Positions 15,898 through 24,685 of a stretch of DNA of 64,000 nt are shown piece after piece. The translations under genes and the position numbers were made by a program. Source of the DNA: Paenibacillus shirakamiensis (GTDB lineage Bacteria; Bacillota; Bacilli; Paenibacillales; Paenibacillaceae); the NCBI RefSeq assembly GCF_017874255.1, contig NZ_JAGGLD010000001.1, forward strand, positions 310,001 to 374,000. The letters run 5' to 3'. A model generated the notes under the pieces. The model was not told the DNA's origin and searched no databases. It worked only from the letters and a program-made list of their open reading frames with translations. Position 1 is the first letter of the stretch. Each line of letters starts with the position of its first letter.

Positions 15898-17076
15898 GTG
15901 AACAGTATGCGCAAGCTTCTGCTGATGAACACTGCGGCAGGAATTATTTTTAATTATATTAATTTATTTATTAATCTATTTATCTGGGAGAAAGGGCAGA
16001 GTATTGCTGATGTAGCTTGGTACAATTTAGTCCAATTTTTGTTTTGGGGGGCTGCTTTTGTATGGGGTGTAAAGCTTTTGAATTCGTATTCATTAAGATT
16101 TGTCTTTCTAGCTTCTGCTATATTCGCTGCAATCACTTTTGGGGTGGTCAGTGTCCTTCATATTGAACCTAAGTTTTTGTACCTCGCCCTATTAGCGCTT
16201 CCCGTAGGGATAACTAATGGATTGAACTCCTGTGCACAAAATTTAGGTGTTTCTTTATTTGGAAAAAGTGATGATTTCGCAGCGTATTTCTCTACATCTA
16301 ATATCATTGGTCAAGTTATACAAATCGTGAATCCCATTGTGTTTGCCATCGTTATTCAGACGATAGGGTATACTGGGTCCTTCGCCGTCATGCTTGGATT
16401 TGTAGGCGTTATGGTGGCTTGCGCATTCTTTATCCCGAATGCGACTTTAGCAAGCCAGCAGACGAAATCTGTAGCTTCTTATGCTATATCTAACGTATTC
16501 TTCACACCTACACTTCGCTGGATGATCCCGTCCATTATTGCAGCAGGATTTTTCATGCAATTTCAGGGTTTATTCTCCCTAATCTTCACATTCTCGGTCA
16601 CAGAGAATAAGTTAATCATTGCGATCTTGCAAATCACGTATACGGTATGTACTATTCTTGCGATGGTTCTGTATAGAAGGCTACGAAATGAAGGAAGGTT
16701 CCATAATTCCTTTTGGCTTATGTTGGGGATGATCATGGCCTCTATAGGGTTCGGGATTGCGTTATATCCAAAGGCTCCTATATTAATCTTATCTAATATA
16801 TTAACTACCGTCGGAATGTTTTTTTTCATGACGATTTGGAATGCACGTCAATTTATAGCTATTAACCACCTAGACGCTGCGGCAAAGTCTCGAATATTAG
16901 TCTGGCGTGAACTGCTGCTTGTTATAGCCCGGATAGCTGTCCTTGCTCCTGTATTAGCTATAAAAGACTTCGCTAGTTGGCCATTCCGCTTGTTAATGCT
17001 ATTTTGTTTTATCGTGGCTCTTACCATTCCGTATTTATCTAAAAAAGGTACAGAAGAAGTACGTCCTCGGAATTAA
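15898..17076 (+). CDS. MFS-like transporter
   Basis: A 392-residue protein with about twelve hydrophobic helices and no soluble domain. The first half (FNYINLFINLFIWEKGQSI; LALPVGITNGLNSCAQNLG) and the second (GFFMQFQGLFSLIFTF) resemble major facilitator permeases. The frame extends upstream, but GAAGAGGAG gives a 7-base spacer to the GTG chosen here. Substrate unknown. It is followed by its own terminator; upstream there is a terminator too, so it is monocistronic. Confidence 0.8.
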   Translation: MNSMRKLLLMNTAAGIIFNYINLFINLFIWEKGQSIADVAWYNLVQFLFWGAAFVWGVKLLNSYSLRFVFLASAIFAAITFGVVSVLHIEPKFLYLALLALPVGITNGLNSCAQNLGVSLFGKSDDFAAYFSTSNIIGQVIQIVNPIVFAIVIQTIGYTGSFAVMLGFVGVMVACAFFIPNATLASQQTKSVASYAISNVFFTPTLRWMIPSIIAAGFFMQFQGLFSLIFTFSVTENKLIIAILQITYTVCTILAMVLYRRLRNEGRFHNSFWLMLGMIMASIGFGIALYPKAPILILSNILTTVGMFFFMTIWNARQFIAINHLDAAAKSRILVWRELLLVIARIAVLAPVLAIKDFASWPFRLLMLFCFIVALTIPYLSKKGTEEVRPRN

Positions 17077-17092
17077 AAGTGTAAAATCAATC

Positions 17093-17123
17093 GCCTTCTT
17101 TCTTAGGAAAGAGGGTTTTTTTG
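17093..17123 (+). terminator. terminator of the MFS-like gene
   Basis: CCTTCTTTC / GAAAGAGGG with TTAG loop (one G-T pair), then seven T. Confidence 0.9.
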
Positions 17124-17266
17124 GTTAATTGTTACATCTAGCGATAAGTGGGGTAAAAAATATCACAAAAGCTTTAATACATACTGGATAAATTTTGTGG
17201 AACGATATACAATACGGTTTGTGTCTTGGTTGCACCCATTTTGATCCACGTAAAGGAAGTTGAGCA

Positions 17267-19084
17267 ATGGCTGGAAAGTTAAAACGTCTGCTTATCGGTA
17301 GACCTATGAAATCAACACAACTTGAAGATGAAAAACTCGGCAAATTAAAAGCCCTAGCTATCCTATCTTCCGATGCATTATCTTCTGTAGCTTATGGTAC
17401 AGAACAGATTTTACTTGTCTTAATGGCGGCTGGTTTTGCGGCTCTATGGTATTCCATCCCTATTTCAATTGCGGTACTCGGACTACTTGTCATTCTCATT
17501 GTATCGTATAGACAGACCATTTTTGCTTATCCAGGTGGAGGCGGCGCCTATATCGTTGCCAAAGACAACCTAGGATTGTCTCCGAGTCTAATCGCCGGCG
17601 GCTCTTTATTAGTCGATTATATTCTTACGGTAGCGGTAAGTTCCTCAGCGGGAACAGATGCCATCATATCGGCCTTTCCCGCTTTGCATGATTACCGGGT
17701 AGTGATTGCCTTATTAATGATTCTCCTCTTGACGATTATGAATTTACGTGGGGTAACAGAATCTGCTTCTGTACTCGCCATTCCGATTTATTTGTTCGTT
17801 ATTTCCATTTATGTACTTATTTTCTCGGGTGTAATTAATTTCATTCTGGGTGGGGCCCATTCAGCCGCACCCGAGTTCGGGAGAGCTGTTTCGAACGTAA
17901 GTTTGTTCTTACTCCTCAAAGCATTTAGCTCAGGTTGCTCAGCTTTAACAGGGGTTGAAGCGGTATCTAACGCGATTCCTAATTTCAAGAAGCCGGCGGA
18001 GAAAAACGCAGCAGCTACGCTTGTTATGATGGGTACCTTGCTTGCAGGTATGTTTATCGGGATTAGTTTACTGGCATATTGGTACGGTATTCGTCCTGAG
18101 CTAAAAGAAACGGTCGTGTCCCAAATTGCTGAATCGACTTTTGGACGTGGTATTTTGTATTACTTTATTCAAGGTATCACAGCTATTATTTTGATTCTGG
18201 CTGCCAATACGGCTTACTCTGCTTTCCCATTGCTCGCTTTCATGTTAGCCAAGGATAAATATATGCCGCATGCTTTCATGGTGCGTGGTGACCGTCTAGG
18301 ATTCTCTAACGGGATTATCTTCTTAAGTATCTTGTCTGCTGTGCTAGTCGTCATTTTCCAAGGGAACACGGGTAATCTTATACCGTTATATGCAGTAGGT
18401 GTATTTATACCCTTTACCTTATCGCAGCTAGGAATGATGATCCGCTGGATCAAACTAAAACCTTCAGGTTGGGTGATCAAACTTACCATTAATACGGTGG
18501 GGATGCTTACCACCTTATCCATTACACTCATCTTTATTTTTACTAAGTTTACGCAAATATGGTTCATTTTTATATTCTTACCTATCGTCGTATATGTTTT
18601 TATAAGGATTAAGCAGCATTATGTGAACACAGCTGACCAACTTCGGATTGATCTTTTCCATGATAAACCTAACCCCAAGGGAAATACTGTTATTATTCCT
18701 GTGGCGGGCGTAACCCGTGTAGTCCTGAACACTGTAAGTTATGCGAAGACATTATCCGATAATGTAGTCGCCGTATACGTGGGATTTGATGATGAATCTG
18801 TTCGTAAGATCGAACAGCGCTGGAATGAATGGAACCCTGGCGTACGTTTAATCATTTTGAAATCCAGATATCGTAGTATTATGGGGCCGCTTCGTAAATT
18901 CATAGATACAGTAGAGTGGAAAAAAGCAGAAAGTGATCATATTACGATCCTGATTCCACAGTTTATTACGAAGCACTGGTGGCAAAATTTATTGCATAAT
19001 CAGTCCAGCTTTATGATTCGGGCATATCTACTGAACCGAAAGGATGTTGTAGTAGCTACTGTTCCATTCCACATGGATAAATAG
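17267..19084 (+). CDS. kimA: potassium importer KimA-like APC permease
   Basis: A 605-residue amino acid-polyamine-organocation superfamily permease, about the length of B. subtilis KimA (formerly YdaO). The N-terminus KLGKLKALAILSSDALSSVAYG, the FAYPGGGGAYIVAKDNLG helix and the cytosolic C-terminal domain (about residues 455-605) match. KimA imports K+ with high affinity and is inhibited by c-di-AMP. In B. subtilis the gene lies behind a c-di-AMP riboswitch; nothing with that consensus was found in the 143 bases upstream here. Start ATG with AAAGGAAG upstream. Confidence 0.9.
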   Translation: MAGKLKRLLIGRPMKSTQLEDEKLGKLKALAILSSDALSSVAYGTEQILLVLMAAGFAALWYSIPISIAVLGLLVILIVSYRQTIFAYPGGGGAYIVAKDNLGLSPSLIAGGSLLVDYILTVAVSSSAGTDAIISAFPALHDYRVVIALLMILLLTIMNLRGVTESASVLAIPIYLFVISIYVLIFSGVINFILGGAHSAAPEFGRAVSNVSLFLLLKAFSSGCSALTGVEAVSNAIPNFKKPAEKNAAATLVMMGTLLAGMFIGISLLAYWYGIRPELKETVVSQIAESTFGRGILYYFIQGITAIILILAANTAYSAFPLLAFMLAKDKYMPHAFMVRGDRLGFSNGIIFLSILSAVLVVIFQGNTGNLIPLYAVGVFIPFTLSQLGMMIRWIKLKPSGWVIKLTINTVGMLTTLSITLIFIFTKFTQIWFIFIFLPIVVYVFIRIKQHYVNTADQLRIDLFHDKPNPKGNTVIIPVAGVTRVVLNTVSYAKTLSDNVVAVYVGFDDESVRKIEQRWNEWNPGVRLIILKSRYRSIMGPLRKFIDTVEWKKAESDHITILIPQFITKHWWQNLLHNQSSFMIRAYLLNRKDVVVATVPFHMDK

Positions 19085-19107
19085 ACTAACATTATTAAAA
19101 AAAGCTT

Positions 19108-19302
19108 TTATTTTAAAGATCCATTTAGTACATCAATGTCATCCGTGTCTGTAATGAATGCAGCATAAGCAATATATAGACCAATAATAGAGGCCAAAAG
19201 AGATAAAATAGCAGCAACAATAGCCCAAAGATTGATATTATTAGTGATTTGGGCTTTTGTTAGTTTGGCTGAATTTGACTGTTTAATTTTTACTTGTTTC
19301 AT
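19108..19302 (-). CDS. small one-helix membrane protein
   Basis: A 64-residue protein with a basic N-terminus (MKQVKIKQSNSAKLTKAQ), one TM segment (LWAIVAAILSLLASIIGLYIAYAAF) and an acidic C-terminal tail with TDTDDIDV. GGGAGG lies 8 bases ahead of the chosen ATG; the longer frame has no ribosome binding site. Tail to tail with kimA at 23 bases. Family unknown. Confidence 0.7.
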   Translation of the reverse strand: MKQVKIKQSNSAKLTKAQITNNINLWAIVAAILSLLASIIGLYIAYAAFITDTDDIDVLNGSLK

Positions 19303-19411
19303 TGAAGAGGACCTCCCTTGTGTACAAATGACTTTTATCATCATCCTATAGTATGTCCCTATGTTGTTTTTGGCGTGGGCTATCGCTAAATAGGGCAGGG
19401 AACATTACCGC

Positions 19412-19443
19412 ACAAGCTACTTTTTTAAAAGTAGCTTTTTTCT
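19412..19443 (+). terminator. orphan terminator-like hairpin
   Basis: AAGCTACTTTT / AAAAGTAGCTT with T run on the plus strand. It lies between two divergent genes, downstream of no plus-strand gene except kimA, whose readthrough would cross the 64-residue gene in antisense. Confidence 0.75.
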
Positions 19444-19530
19444 TTGGAAATTCTTACATAGGTTTTACCTGACATAGTACAATAGAATAAGGTGTAGATT
19501 TAGGTGATAAGAATAGAAAGGGGATTTAAA

Positions 19531-20127
19531 ATGCAGGCTGTATGTGTGTTTGCAGGTTCGGCACCCGGCAATAATCCCGAGTATACGCACCAAGCTATTC
19601 AGTTAGGCAATGTGCTTGCCAAATCCAAGGTTCGTCTTATATACGGAGGATCGCGATTAGGTCTAATGGGTGAAATTGCGAACGAGGTGTTGAGTTTGAA
19701 TGGAAGTGTAACGGGAATTATGCCTAGGGGATTACTGCGTGGGGAGAATGTCCATCAAGAATTGACGGCTTTCGTGGAAGTCGAAAGTATGCATGAACGG
19801 AAGGCTATGATGAATGAAATGGCAGATGGCTTTATAGCTTTGCCAGGTGGATTAGGAACGCTGGAAGAGCTGTTTGAAGTATTATGTTGGTCACAAATTG
19901 GTATTCATCAGAAACCGATTGGACTTTTAAATGTGAATGGGTATTATGACCCTTTAATTGAACTGATTAAGCATAGTGTAGAGCAAGGTTTTGCCCATAG
20001 TTCGAGTGAAAATTTGTTAATCGTAGCAAATGATGCTCATACGCTATTTCAGATGATGTCTGCGTATCAACCAGAACGTCCTGAAGCAAAATGGAAGCAT
20101 CACCCTACGGGAAAGCTTGATGGATAA
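19531..20127 (+). CDS. LOG family protein (TIGR00730), cytokinin-riboside-phosphohydrolase type
   Basis: A 198-residue Rossmann-fold protein. The LOG signature PGGLGTLEELFE and the earlier YGGSRLGLMG and MHERKAMM are intact. The family hydrolyses nucleoside 5'-monophosphates such as AMP or cytokinin ribotides to base plus ribose phosphate. ATG follows AAAGGGG with a suitable spacer; the nine codons upstream are in frame but lack a ribosome binding site. Monocistronic, with a terminator directly after. Confidence 0.92.
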   Translation: MQAVCVFAGSAPGNNPEYTHQAIQLGNVLAKSKVRLIYGGSRLGLMGEIANEVLSLNGSVTGIMPRGLLRGENVHQELTAFVEVESMHERKAMMNEMADGFIALPGGLGTLEELFEVLCWSQIGIHQKPIGLLNVNGYYDPLIELIKHSVEQGFAHSSSENLLIVANDAHTLFQMMSAYQPERPEAKWKHHPTGKLDG

Positions 20128-20128
20128 T

Positions 20129-20167
20129 AAGCCTGCTAGACGAGAAATTCGTCCGCAGGCTTTTTTG
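20129..20167 (+). terminator. terminator of the LOG gene
   Basis: AGCCTGC and GCAGGCT with inner pairing GACGA / TCGTC, then six T. It also separates the convergent Sm-like gene. Confidence 0.9.
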
Positions 20168-20173
20168 GGTGGA

Positions 20174-20491
20174 CTAAGATACTAGGGAAATGACAAGCAG
20201 TTCATACAAAACCAAGGGTAAGATACTGTTGTTATAATAATATCCACCTGGGCCACCTAGATAGCGGTTGTTGGCCGGTCCATGTGAAATGCTGATATAC
20301 AAGTATTTGTCATCGGTATTTACAATAACCCCTTCAAAAGATTGACCATCTAAAGTCTTCACATACACAGGGCGATTGGCATGAACGGCGCAAGCTTGAC
20401 GAATTTGATCTTTTACATTTTGAAGATGTTGCAGTGTGTTTGGATGTGCTTGATACACAATTTGACTGTTTTGCTCTGTATTTAGTGTCAT
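20174..20491 (-). CDS. Sm-like small protein with hydrophobic C-terminus
   Basis: A 105-residue protein. A helical lead (LQHLQNVKDQIRQACAVH) precedes a small beta barrel, VYVKTLDGQSFEGVIVNTDD then YLYIS, after which comes a Gly/Tyr linker (YLGGPGGYYYNN) and a hydrophobic tail (ILPLVLYELLVISLV). The core strongly resembles 27775-28026 in the same window. Probably a spore-surface or membrane-associated protein; family name uncertain. AGGAGGAA precedes the ATG. Confidence 0.75.
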   Translation of the reverse strand: MTLNTEQNSQIVYQAHPNTLQHLQNVKDQIRQACAVHANRPVYVKTLDGQSFEGVIVNTDDKYLYISISHGPANNRYLGGPGGYYYNNSILPLVLYELLVISLVS

Positions 20492-20643
20492 ACTAGTTCC
20501 TCCTTAAATTAAAGCCTTCTTAATAACACTATATACAAATGCCTAGGTGGAGGTTCCGTTAAAGCCCAAAGAAAAAAGCTGACCCATGAGGGACAGCCCT
20601 GAAAAAGTTATTTCATTACAAGATCAATGATTCAAGCAAAGGT

Positions 20644-21171
20644 TTAGACGGCCTCGCTTTGGTCATTTCTCAGACCAAGGGACGGAGAATCGAGCGTGTT
20701 CCGCTTACGCTTGAAGAGAAGGGGAATTAACCAATAATCGAGCCCCAGCCGGGCGGCATTCATACCTGCAGCGATGATAATGACTTCCAGTACAAGCATC
20801 TGCGCGTTCGTACTAACACTTCCCGATAACAGATACGCTAGGTTCATTACAAATCCCATAAGTGCAGCAAATGTTGTGAAAGTTCCTAGAATGAGACCGA
20901 GTCCTACAAGAAACTCTCCGTACGAGACTAATACGTTGAAGAACCCAACTCCGGGTATTGCGACATGTTGCAGGAATGAAGCCCACCAAGTCTGTACGTC
21001 AGGATATTCGCCCGTGCTTTTAGCTAGTGCCCCCGAAAGAAATCCACTTGCATCAAAACCTTCAGTTACCTTACTCCAACCTCCCTTGATCCATTCATAG
21101 CCTAAATAGACTCGAATGATAGTCAAGATCACCATAGCAACCTTGTTGTTCCGTAACCAATAATTTAACAG
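20644..21171 (-). CDS. DoxX family membrane protein, probable CTG start
   Basis: A DoxX-type protein of about 175 residues with four TM helices (VRYLGYEWIKGGW near the start, YGEFLVGLGLILG, YLLSGSVSTN, IIAAGMNAARLGLDYW). The first ATG, at 21135, has no ribosome binding site and cuts off conserved sequence. The frame continues upstream as LLNYWLRNNKVA, the usual DoxX N-terminus, back to a CTG at 21171 placed 9 bases after AAAAGGAG; no ATG, GTG or TTG is available there. DoxX proteins are often linked to redox stress. Alternatives: start at 21135, or a mutated start. Confidence 0.85.
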   Translation of the reverse strand: MLNYWLRNNKVAMVILTIIRVYLGYEWIKGGWSKVTEGFDASGFLSGALAKSTGEYPDVQTWWASFLQHVAIPGVGFFNVLVSYGEFLVGLGLILGTFTTFAALMGFVMNLAYLLSGSVSTNAQMLVLEVIIIAAGMNAARLGLDYWLIPLLFKRKRNTLDSPSLGLRNDQSEAV

Positions 21172-21401
21172 GTGTTCCCACTCCTTTTTTTGAATTTGGC
21201 ATGTGGACCCTTATTTATGTAAATTATGTGTGTCGTTCGAAATAAAGCTTCTTGCAAGTGGAATATTACATTAATTTTAATAAATACAATTAAGTTACAT
21301 TTTTGTTATATTAATCAGCATACATCATAGATATATGTTTGACAATAACCAAGATTAGTGTAATAAGAGCGTATACAAAATTTATTTGAGGAGGTTTGGT
21401 T

Positions 21402-21872
21402 ATGGCCAAATTAATTATAGGGGTCTTTAGAGCTATACAAGATGTGTCGATCTTGATTGGAGAATTAGAGAAAGAAGGGTTAGATAATAAGCATGTGTCT
21501 ATTTTATCCAAAAAAATCGGCCATCTACATAGATTAAGTGAAACGGCAGGCACACCCAAACCGGATGCAGGGAACGCGGGCAAAAGTATTTTTGGTCTGC
21601 TAAAAAGTGTAGCAGGGACTATGGAAGATGTTCCTCAAGAAGTAGTTACAACAGGGCCAGTATCAAAAAGATTAGCTGGTGCTGAAATTGGAGCGGGATC
21701 AGATGATCTCGTCGTGGCGCTTGTTGGTGCAGGAATTCCTGAGGAAGATGCAAAGGCCTATGAAGCTCATTTAATGGAAGATCGTTTGCTAGTTATGGCT
21801 GAATGCCCACCAGAGCAAGCGGAGCAAGTAAGCAAAATTTTCCAAAAACATCATGCGTTGGGAATCGATTAA
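21402..21872 (+). CDS. general-stress-protein-like (YflT/GsiB-region type) protein
   Basis: A 156-residue soluble protein. The N-terminal part (VFRAIQDVSILIGELEKEG, HVSILSKK) is the ferredoxin-like 'heat induced stress protein' fold of YflT-type proteins, and the C-terminal half (VVALVGAGIPEEDAKAYEAHLMEDRLLVMAEC) follows the same pattern after a Gly-rich linker. GAGGAGG 7 bases before the ATG; a TTG two codons upstream is not favoured. Function unknown; likely stress induced by family analogy only. Confidence 0.75.
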   Translation: MAKLIIGVFRAIQDVSILIGELEKEGLDNKHVSILSKKIGHLHRLSETAGTPKPDAGNAGKSIFGLLKSVAGTMEDVPQEVVTTGPVSKRLAGAEIGAGSDDLVVALVGAGIPEEDAKAYEAHLMEDRLLVMAECPPEQAEQVSKIFQKHHALGID

Positions 21873-21956
21873 CTAGTTAACTTTATAACTTAGGCTTACT
21901 ATTGTATGATGTTATTATTGTAATTCCTACTACCACATCGATACGGGAGATGTCTA

Positions 21957-22919
21957 ATGAAACCGATCAACACGTTTATTGAAGGCGAAGAAGTAACTGG
22001 ATTTTATTTGCTCAAGTCAGTAAATATCAAGCAAACGAATGGGAATTCACCCAAAGATTATTTTGATCTAATACTTGGAGATTCTACCGGAGAGATTGTA
22101 GCTAAGTTCTGGGAAGCTTCAGCTACGGATAAAGAGACGTTTTTTGCACCCATGTTAGTCAAAATTAAGGGGCATGTACATTTATACAGAGATAAATTGC
22201 AGTTTAAAGTGGTGCAGATTCGCCCTGCAAACGCCGAAGATGGTCATCAAATTACTGATTTTCTTCGATCGGCACCGGTTGCACCCACCGATCTAGTCTC
22301 TACAATTAGTGCCGCAGCTGCGACAATTCAAGATGCAGACTATAAATGGATTGTAGATCAGTGTCTTGCTAAAGTGGGGGATAAACTACTTCATTATCCT
22401 GCCGCCAAAACGATGCACCATGCCTTTTATGCTGGATTAGCCTATCATATGGTGCGTATGCTGGAACTTGCTGAATTCATTGTAACCCAGCGTCCTTTTC
22501 TTAATCGAGACCTCTTAATTACAGGTATTATACTTCATGATATTGCAAAAACCGAAGAACTTACAGCAGAGCTAGGAATCGTATCCGAATATAGCTTCAC
22601 TGGCAAATTAATTGGTCATATTTCACTAGCTGTGAACTGGATTACTGAGTCCGCTATAAAGCGAGGAATAGATCTGAACGACGAGAAGCTTGTGATGCTT
22701 CAGCATCTTATTCTCTCGCATCATAATCTAGGGGAGTGGGGGAGCCCGATTCAGCCTCAACTTCCCGAGGCTATTGCGCTGCATCTGATTGATCAAATGG
22801 ATGCCAAACTTCAAGCGGCAGAAGATGCGGTCATGGGCGTTGCTGAAAGTGGCAGTTGGTCCGCACCAGTGCGAGCTCTAGAGAACCGTCCTATGTATCG
22901 CGGCAAAGATAAGATATAA
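21957..22919 (+). CDS. yhaM: 3'-5' exoribonuclease YhaM
   Basis: A 320-residue protein close to B. subtilis YhaM in length. It has an N-terminal OB-fold (about 1-90, YFDLILGDSTGEIVAKFW) followed by an HD-type hydrolase domain with YAGLAYHMVRM, IILHDIAKTEEL (HD pair), LSHHN and IDQMDAKL. YhaM trims 3' ends of RNA and of single-stranded DNA with Mn2+. Single-gene unit with downstream terminator. Confidence 0.95.
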   Translation: MKPINTFIEGEEVTGFYLLKSVNIKQTNGNSPKDYFDLILGDSTGEIVAKFWEASATDKETFFAPMLVKIKGHVHLYRDKLQFKVVQIRPANAEDGHQITDFLRSAPVAPTDLVSTISAAAATIQDADYKWIVDQCLAKVGDKLLHYPAAKTMHHAFYAGLAYHMVRMLELAEFIVTQRPFLNRDLLITGIILHDIAKTEELTAELGIVSEYSFTGKLIGHISLAVNWITESAIKRGIDLNDEKLVMLQHLILSHHNLGEWGSPIQPQLPEAIALHLIDQMDAKLQAAEDAVMGVAESGSWSAPVRALENRPMYRGKDKI

Positions 22920-22928
22920 TTGCTCGTA

Positions 22929-22966
22929 TTAAAAAAGCGTCCTGAGGTTTCTCAGGGCGCTTTTTG
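22929..22966 (+). terminator. terminator of yhaM
   Basis: AAAAAGCGTCCTGAG / CTCAGGGCGCTTTTT with loop GTTT (one G-T pair), then T run; bidirectional look. Confidence 0.92.
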
Positions 22967-22978
22967 GTGTAAATAAAT

Positions 22979-23149
22979 TTAGTCGTTGTTGTGTTCTTTA
23001 TTACCCGTCTTGTCATCATTTTCTTGGGTAAGCCCGTCCATAATCCCGCCGACAAGATCTTCTAGATGATCGGTGGCTGCTGGACGCTCTTTATCTACAC
23101 TTGGAATAGGATCAACACCGGATCCGCGTTTGTCTTGATCTGAATTCAT
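22979..23149 (-). CDS. small acidic hydrophilic protein
   Basis: A 56-residue ORF too short for many gene finders. AAAAGGAGATG precedes the ATG. The product is hydrophilic and acidic (MNSDQDKRGSGVDPIPSVD start; LEDLVGGIMDGLTQ core). No family recognised; the composition is that of small stress or spore-associated proteins. It ends against the yhaM terminator. Confidence 0.75.
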   Translation of the reverse strand: MNSDQDKRGSGVDPIPSVDKERPAATDHLEDLVGGIMDGLTQENDDKTGNKEHNND

Positions 23150-23241
23150 GAGTTCATCTCCTTTTACTCTTCTTTAGAATGTCTCCAAAAGAGTCGCTAT
23201 ATGTAGGATAAACCCGATGGGACCATTTTGAAACGGTGTAA

Positions 23242-23736
23242 TTAGGAATTAGTGTAAACGTTATCATCAAACGTATCGGAGGATATTCGTTCTTCCATAC
23301 GTGTCTCGATCTTACGAAGAAGTCTCAAAAAGTCTTCTTGTTCATCATCTGATAACAAACCAAGCATGTCCCCCGTGAAACGGTAACGGAAATCGATAAT
23401 TCTCTTGGCCAGTAGAGCGCCTTCTTCTGTTAATGATAACCAGACGATCCGGCGATCTTCTTCGCTACGTACACGAATGATATAACCATCCGCTTCAAGT
23501 TGATTCAGCATAATTGTCGTTGCACCACTGGAAAGACTTAATTGACGCGAAATATGCACGACCATAGATTTGTGTTGACGGTAAATAATCATTAACATAC
23601 GGCACTTCGTATTGTTTAGCTTATCATTCCGTTTCTTGTATTGTTTATCATAAAGTTTATTTTTGAATCGATAAAAAGTCTCCATAATGCGTTCCACGGC
23701 CTCGACTTGCTCCATGTCATCCTTTTGGGATTCCAC
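23242..23736 (-). CDS. MarR-family transcriptional regulator
   Basis: A 164-residue winged-helix regulator: VHISRQLSLSSGATTIMLNQLEADGYI is the recognition helix region and RSEEDRRIVWLSLTEEG the wing. It lies divergent from an EmrAB-type efflux operon, its probable target. The longest frame begins earlier, but AGGAGGGGG is 6 bases ahead of the GTG chosen here. Family members usually repress efflux genes and dissociate upon ligand or redox signals. Confidence 0.9.
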   Translation of the reverse strand: MESQKDDMEQVEAVERIMETFYRFKNKLYDKQYKKRNDKLNNTKCRMLMIIYRQHKSMVVHISRQLSLSSGATTIMLNQLEADGYIIRVRSEEDRRIVWLSLTEEGALLAKRIIDFRYRFTGDMLGLLSDDEQEDFLRLLRKIETRMEERISSDTFDDNVYTNS

Positions 23737-23939
23737 GTGTTCCCCCTCCTTGTCGAAACAACCTTGCCCAGCCATATCCTGACCTCTACAGGTCGGTAGG
23801 TTGTCTGATATGTGTAATCTAACTTCAGTATCGCCCAAAAAATTTCAATCCTATTAATATACGAATGACGGACAAAATTGTTTCACAAATTTAGGATTGT
23901 AAGTTGAAACAGGATATGATAAATTAACTTTATATTAAA

Positions 23940-23960
23940 ATTACTTTATAGTAAAGTAAT
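23940..23960. promoter_or_regulatory. MarR-type operator palindrome
   Basis: ATTACTTTA and TAAAGTAAT are perfect 9-base inverted arms around a TAG centre. The site is 35 bases upstream of the efflux operon start, a good operator position for the divergent MarR regulator. Confidence 0.8.
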
Positions 23961-23994
23961 AATCATGGATTTGGTGGAGGGAGAAAGAGAGAAG

Positions 23995-24627
23995 ATGAAA
24001 GGTCGATTAATTTTAACAAATGTTTTAGGGATCATTGTGCTTGCGGCAGTGATTGTGGGCGGTGCCTACTATTATTATCAAGGTGCCACATATATCAAGA
24101 CAGATGACGCAAGGGTAGCTGCGGATATTGTTCCTGTGTCTGCGCCAGCAGCAGGGGTTGTCTCTTCTTGGACAGGTAAAGAAGGCGAAGTGTTGAATGA
24201 GAAAGGAACACTCGGTCAAGTAACAGCGGCAGGTACTTCTGTTCCAGTTACGGCACCTATGGGTGGAACACTGATTAAGAATCAGGCGAAGAATGGTGAA
24301 TTGGTTCAAGCGGGCACACAGCTCGGACAGATTGTAGATATGAAGAACCTATATATTGTAGCCAATGTGGATGAAGATCAGATTAAAGACATCAGCGTAG
24401 GTTCCAAAGTCGATGTCGTTGTAGATGGCGATCCAGGTACTAAGATCCAAGGATCTGTAGAACAAATTGGTTATGCAACAAACTCAGTATTTTCTTTGTT
24501 AGCTAGCACCAACACAAGCGGAAGCTACACAAAAGTAACACAAAAAGTGCAACTTAAAATTGCTATTAGCAGTTATTCCAAAAATGTCCTTCCGGGCATG
24601 AATGCAGAAATCGTCATTACGAAATAA
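23995..24627 (+). CDS. EmrA-type membrane fusion protein
   Basis: A 210-residue HlyD/EmrA family adaptor. One N-terminal TM helix (LTNVLGIIVLAAVIVGGAYYYY), the barrel/lipoyl signature IKTDDARVAADIVPVSAPAAG, and a beta-barrel domain (LYIVANVDEDQIKDI, GSKVDVVVDG) are present. It lacks the long hairpin of Gram-negative EmrA, as is usual in Firmicutes. It would link the EmrB pump to the cell envelope. An ATG ten codons upstream has no ribosome binding site. emrB follows after 58 bases. Confidence 0.85.
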   Translation: MKGRLILTNVLGIIVLAAVIVGGAYYYYQGATYIKTDDARVAADIVPVSAPAAGVVSSWTGKEGEVLNEKGTLGQVTAAGTSVPVTAPMGGTLIKNQAKNGELVQAGTQLGQIVDMKNLYIVANVDEDQIKDISVGSKVDVVVDGDPGTKIQGSVEQIGYATNSVFSLLASTNTSGSYTKVTQKVQLKIAISSYSKNVLPGMNAEIVITK

Positions 24628-24685
24628 AACAGGTTACTGATGTACCCTGCAGAGCTTGCAGCTTTTGCAGAAAGGAGATGGGCCC

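Noticed and set aside
21339..21366. Promoter TTGACA...TAATAA before the stress-like gene
   Set aside because: Good -35 but the -10 fits only 3 of 6 positions; not listed.
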